Assembly (NCBI GenBank): GCA_964006375.1
Contig: OZ023269.1
Span: 5,768,501 to 5,832,500 of the forward strand
DNA from: Tillus elongatus
Lineage: Eukaryota > Arthropoda > Insecta > Coleoptera > Cleridae
Length of the DNA stretch: 64,000 bases
Direction: 5' to 3'
Position 1 is the first letter of the stretch. Each line of letters begins with the position of its first letter. Shown in pieces: positions 63,763-64,000 of this stretch. Made by a program: the position numbers and the translations under genes. The notes below the pieces were generated by a model. That model was not told where the DNA came from and made no database searches. It was given only the letters and a program-made list of their open reading frames with translations.

Positions 63763-63830
63763 CTTTCAAAATCCATGGCGTCAAATTTTTCATTGTTTTT
63801 CAGTAAGGTAAGCCAATAACTACCCTTTTT
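63763..63830 (-). CDS. Candidate 68-nt host exon
   Basis: On the minus strand AAAGTTACAG precedes 68 nt ending GAAAG with a strong donor GTAGGT. One frame is open throughout and reads KKGSYWLTLLKNNEKF then DAMDFE, ending after two bases of the next codon. The polypyrimidine tract is weak. If spliced to the 31-nt exon at 59070 the phase would force a different reading there, so these two candidate exons cannot both be used in the way that gives the longest terminal frame. The protein is not recognised. Confidence 0.3.
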
Positions 63831-64000
63831 CTGTAACTTTAAATCAATGCCAAAATTGTTAAAGCACTTATTTTTTCTAGCATTAAATGAATGCCAAAAT
63901 TTTTAGAGCAGTACTTTTTTCTAGCGTTGAGGTTATAAGCTTAACATACCGTATCTTAAAAATAAAACCTTAAGATCCGTTTTAACGACCTTTAACACTT

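Overview
The window reads as intron-rich, AT-rich animal nuclear DNA, most likely from an insect. Supporting signs are Tc1/mariner (IS630-type) transposase remnants with insect-style motifs, a Ty3/Gypsy LTR promoter with the arthropod initiator TCAGT, jockey-like LINEs, Penelope-like elements (PLEs) and very long (TA)n arrays. There is no operon structure, and no tRNA or rRNA gene apart from tRNA-derived SINE heads. Almost every long reading frame belongs to a mobile element; frames made of Y-I repeats are just (TA)n translated.

Layout. 0-9 kb: an edge-cut transposase fragment, simple repeats, a 300-bp duplication, a dispersed repeat with 141-bp tandem units and an internal (TA)n (family A), and a GC-richer ~280-bp tandem array. 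9-14 kb: a SINE and a decayed Ty3/Gypsy copy whose 3' LTR survives. 14-23 kb: an RNase H-bearing LINE relic, a 1.9-kb tandem duplication, and a 1.5-kb inverted-terminal-repeat element holding a SINE and a (TTTTA)n array. 23-29 kb: a candidate host terminal exon (minus strand), then a near-perfect 3.4-kb head-to-head palindrome of two truncated PLEs, then a smaller palindrome of hammerhead-like motifs, all within one family A element. 30-34 kb: a LINE 3' end starting at a (TA)n array, a second hammerhead palindrome inside another family A copy, a MITE-like piece and a hAT-type terminus. 34-42 kb: a full SINE, an RNase H LINE, an unexplained GC-rich island, and an interrupted LINE. 44-46 kb: two MITE-like units and another family A copy. 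48-57.3 kb: a 70-bp tandem array, a third PLE end, and a young complete 6.8-kb Ty3/Gypsy element inserted in a (TA)n array. 57.8-64 kb: a second transposase fragment, a candidate 31-nt host microexon, another hammerhead-like motif, a jockey-like LINE with endonuclease and RT, and a further candidate host exon.

The simplest overall reading is that most of the window is the inside of one or more very large introns of a minus-strand host gene, filled by retroelements. Two threads stand out. First, at least eight loci share a hammerhead-ribozyme-like core whose stem II sequence differs between loci but stays paired. Second, retroelements repeatedly sit inside or directly against (TA)n arrays. The Gypsy element has nearly identical LTRs and candidate heat-shock elements upstream of its TATA box, but carries a frame break inside its reverse transcriptase.
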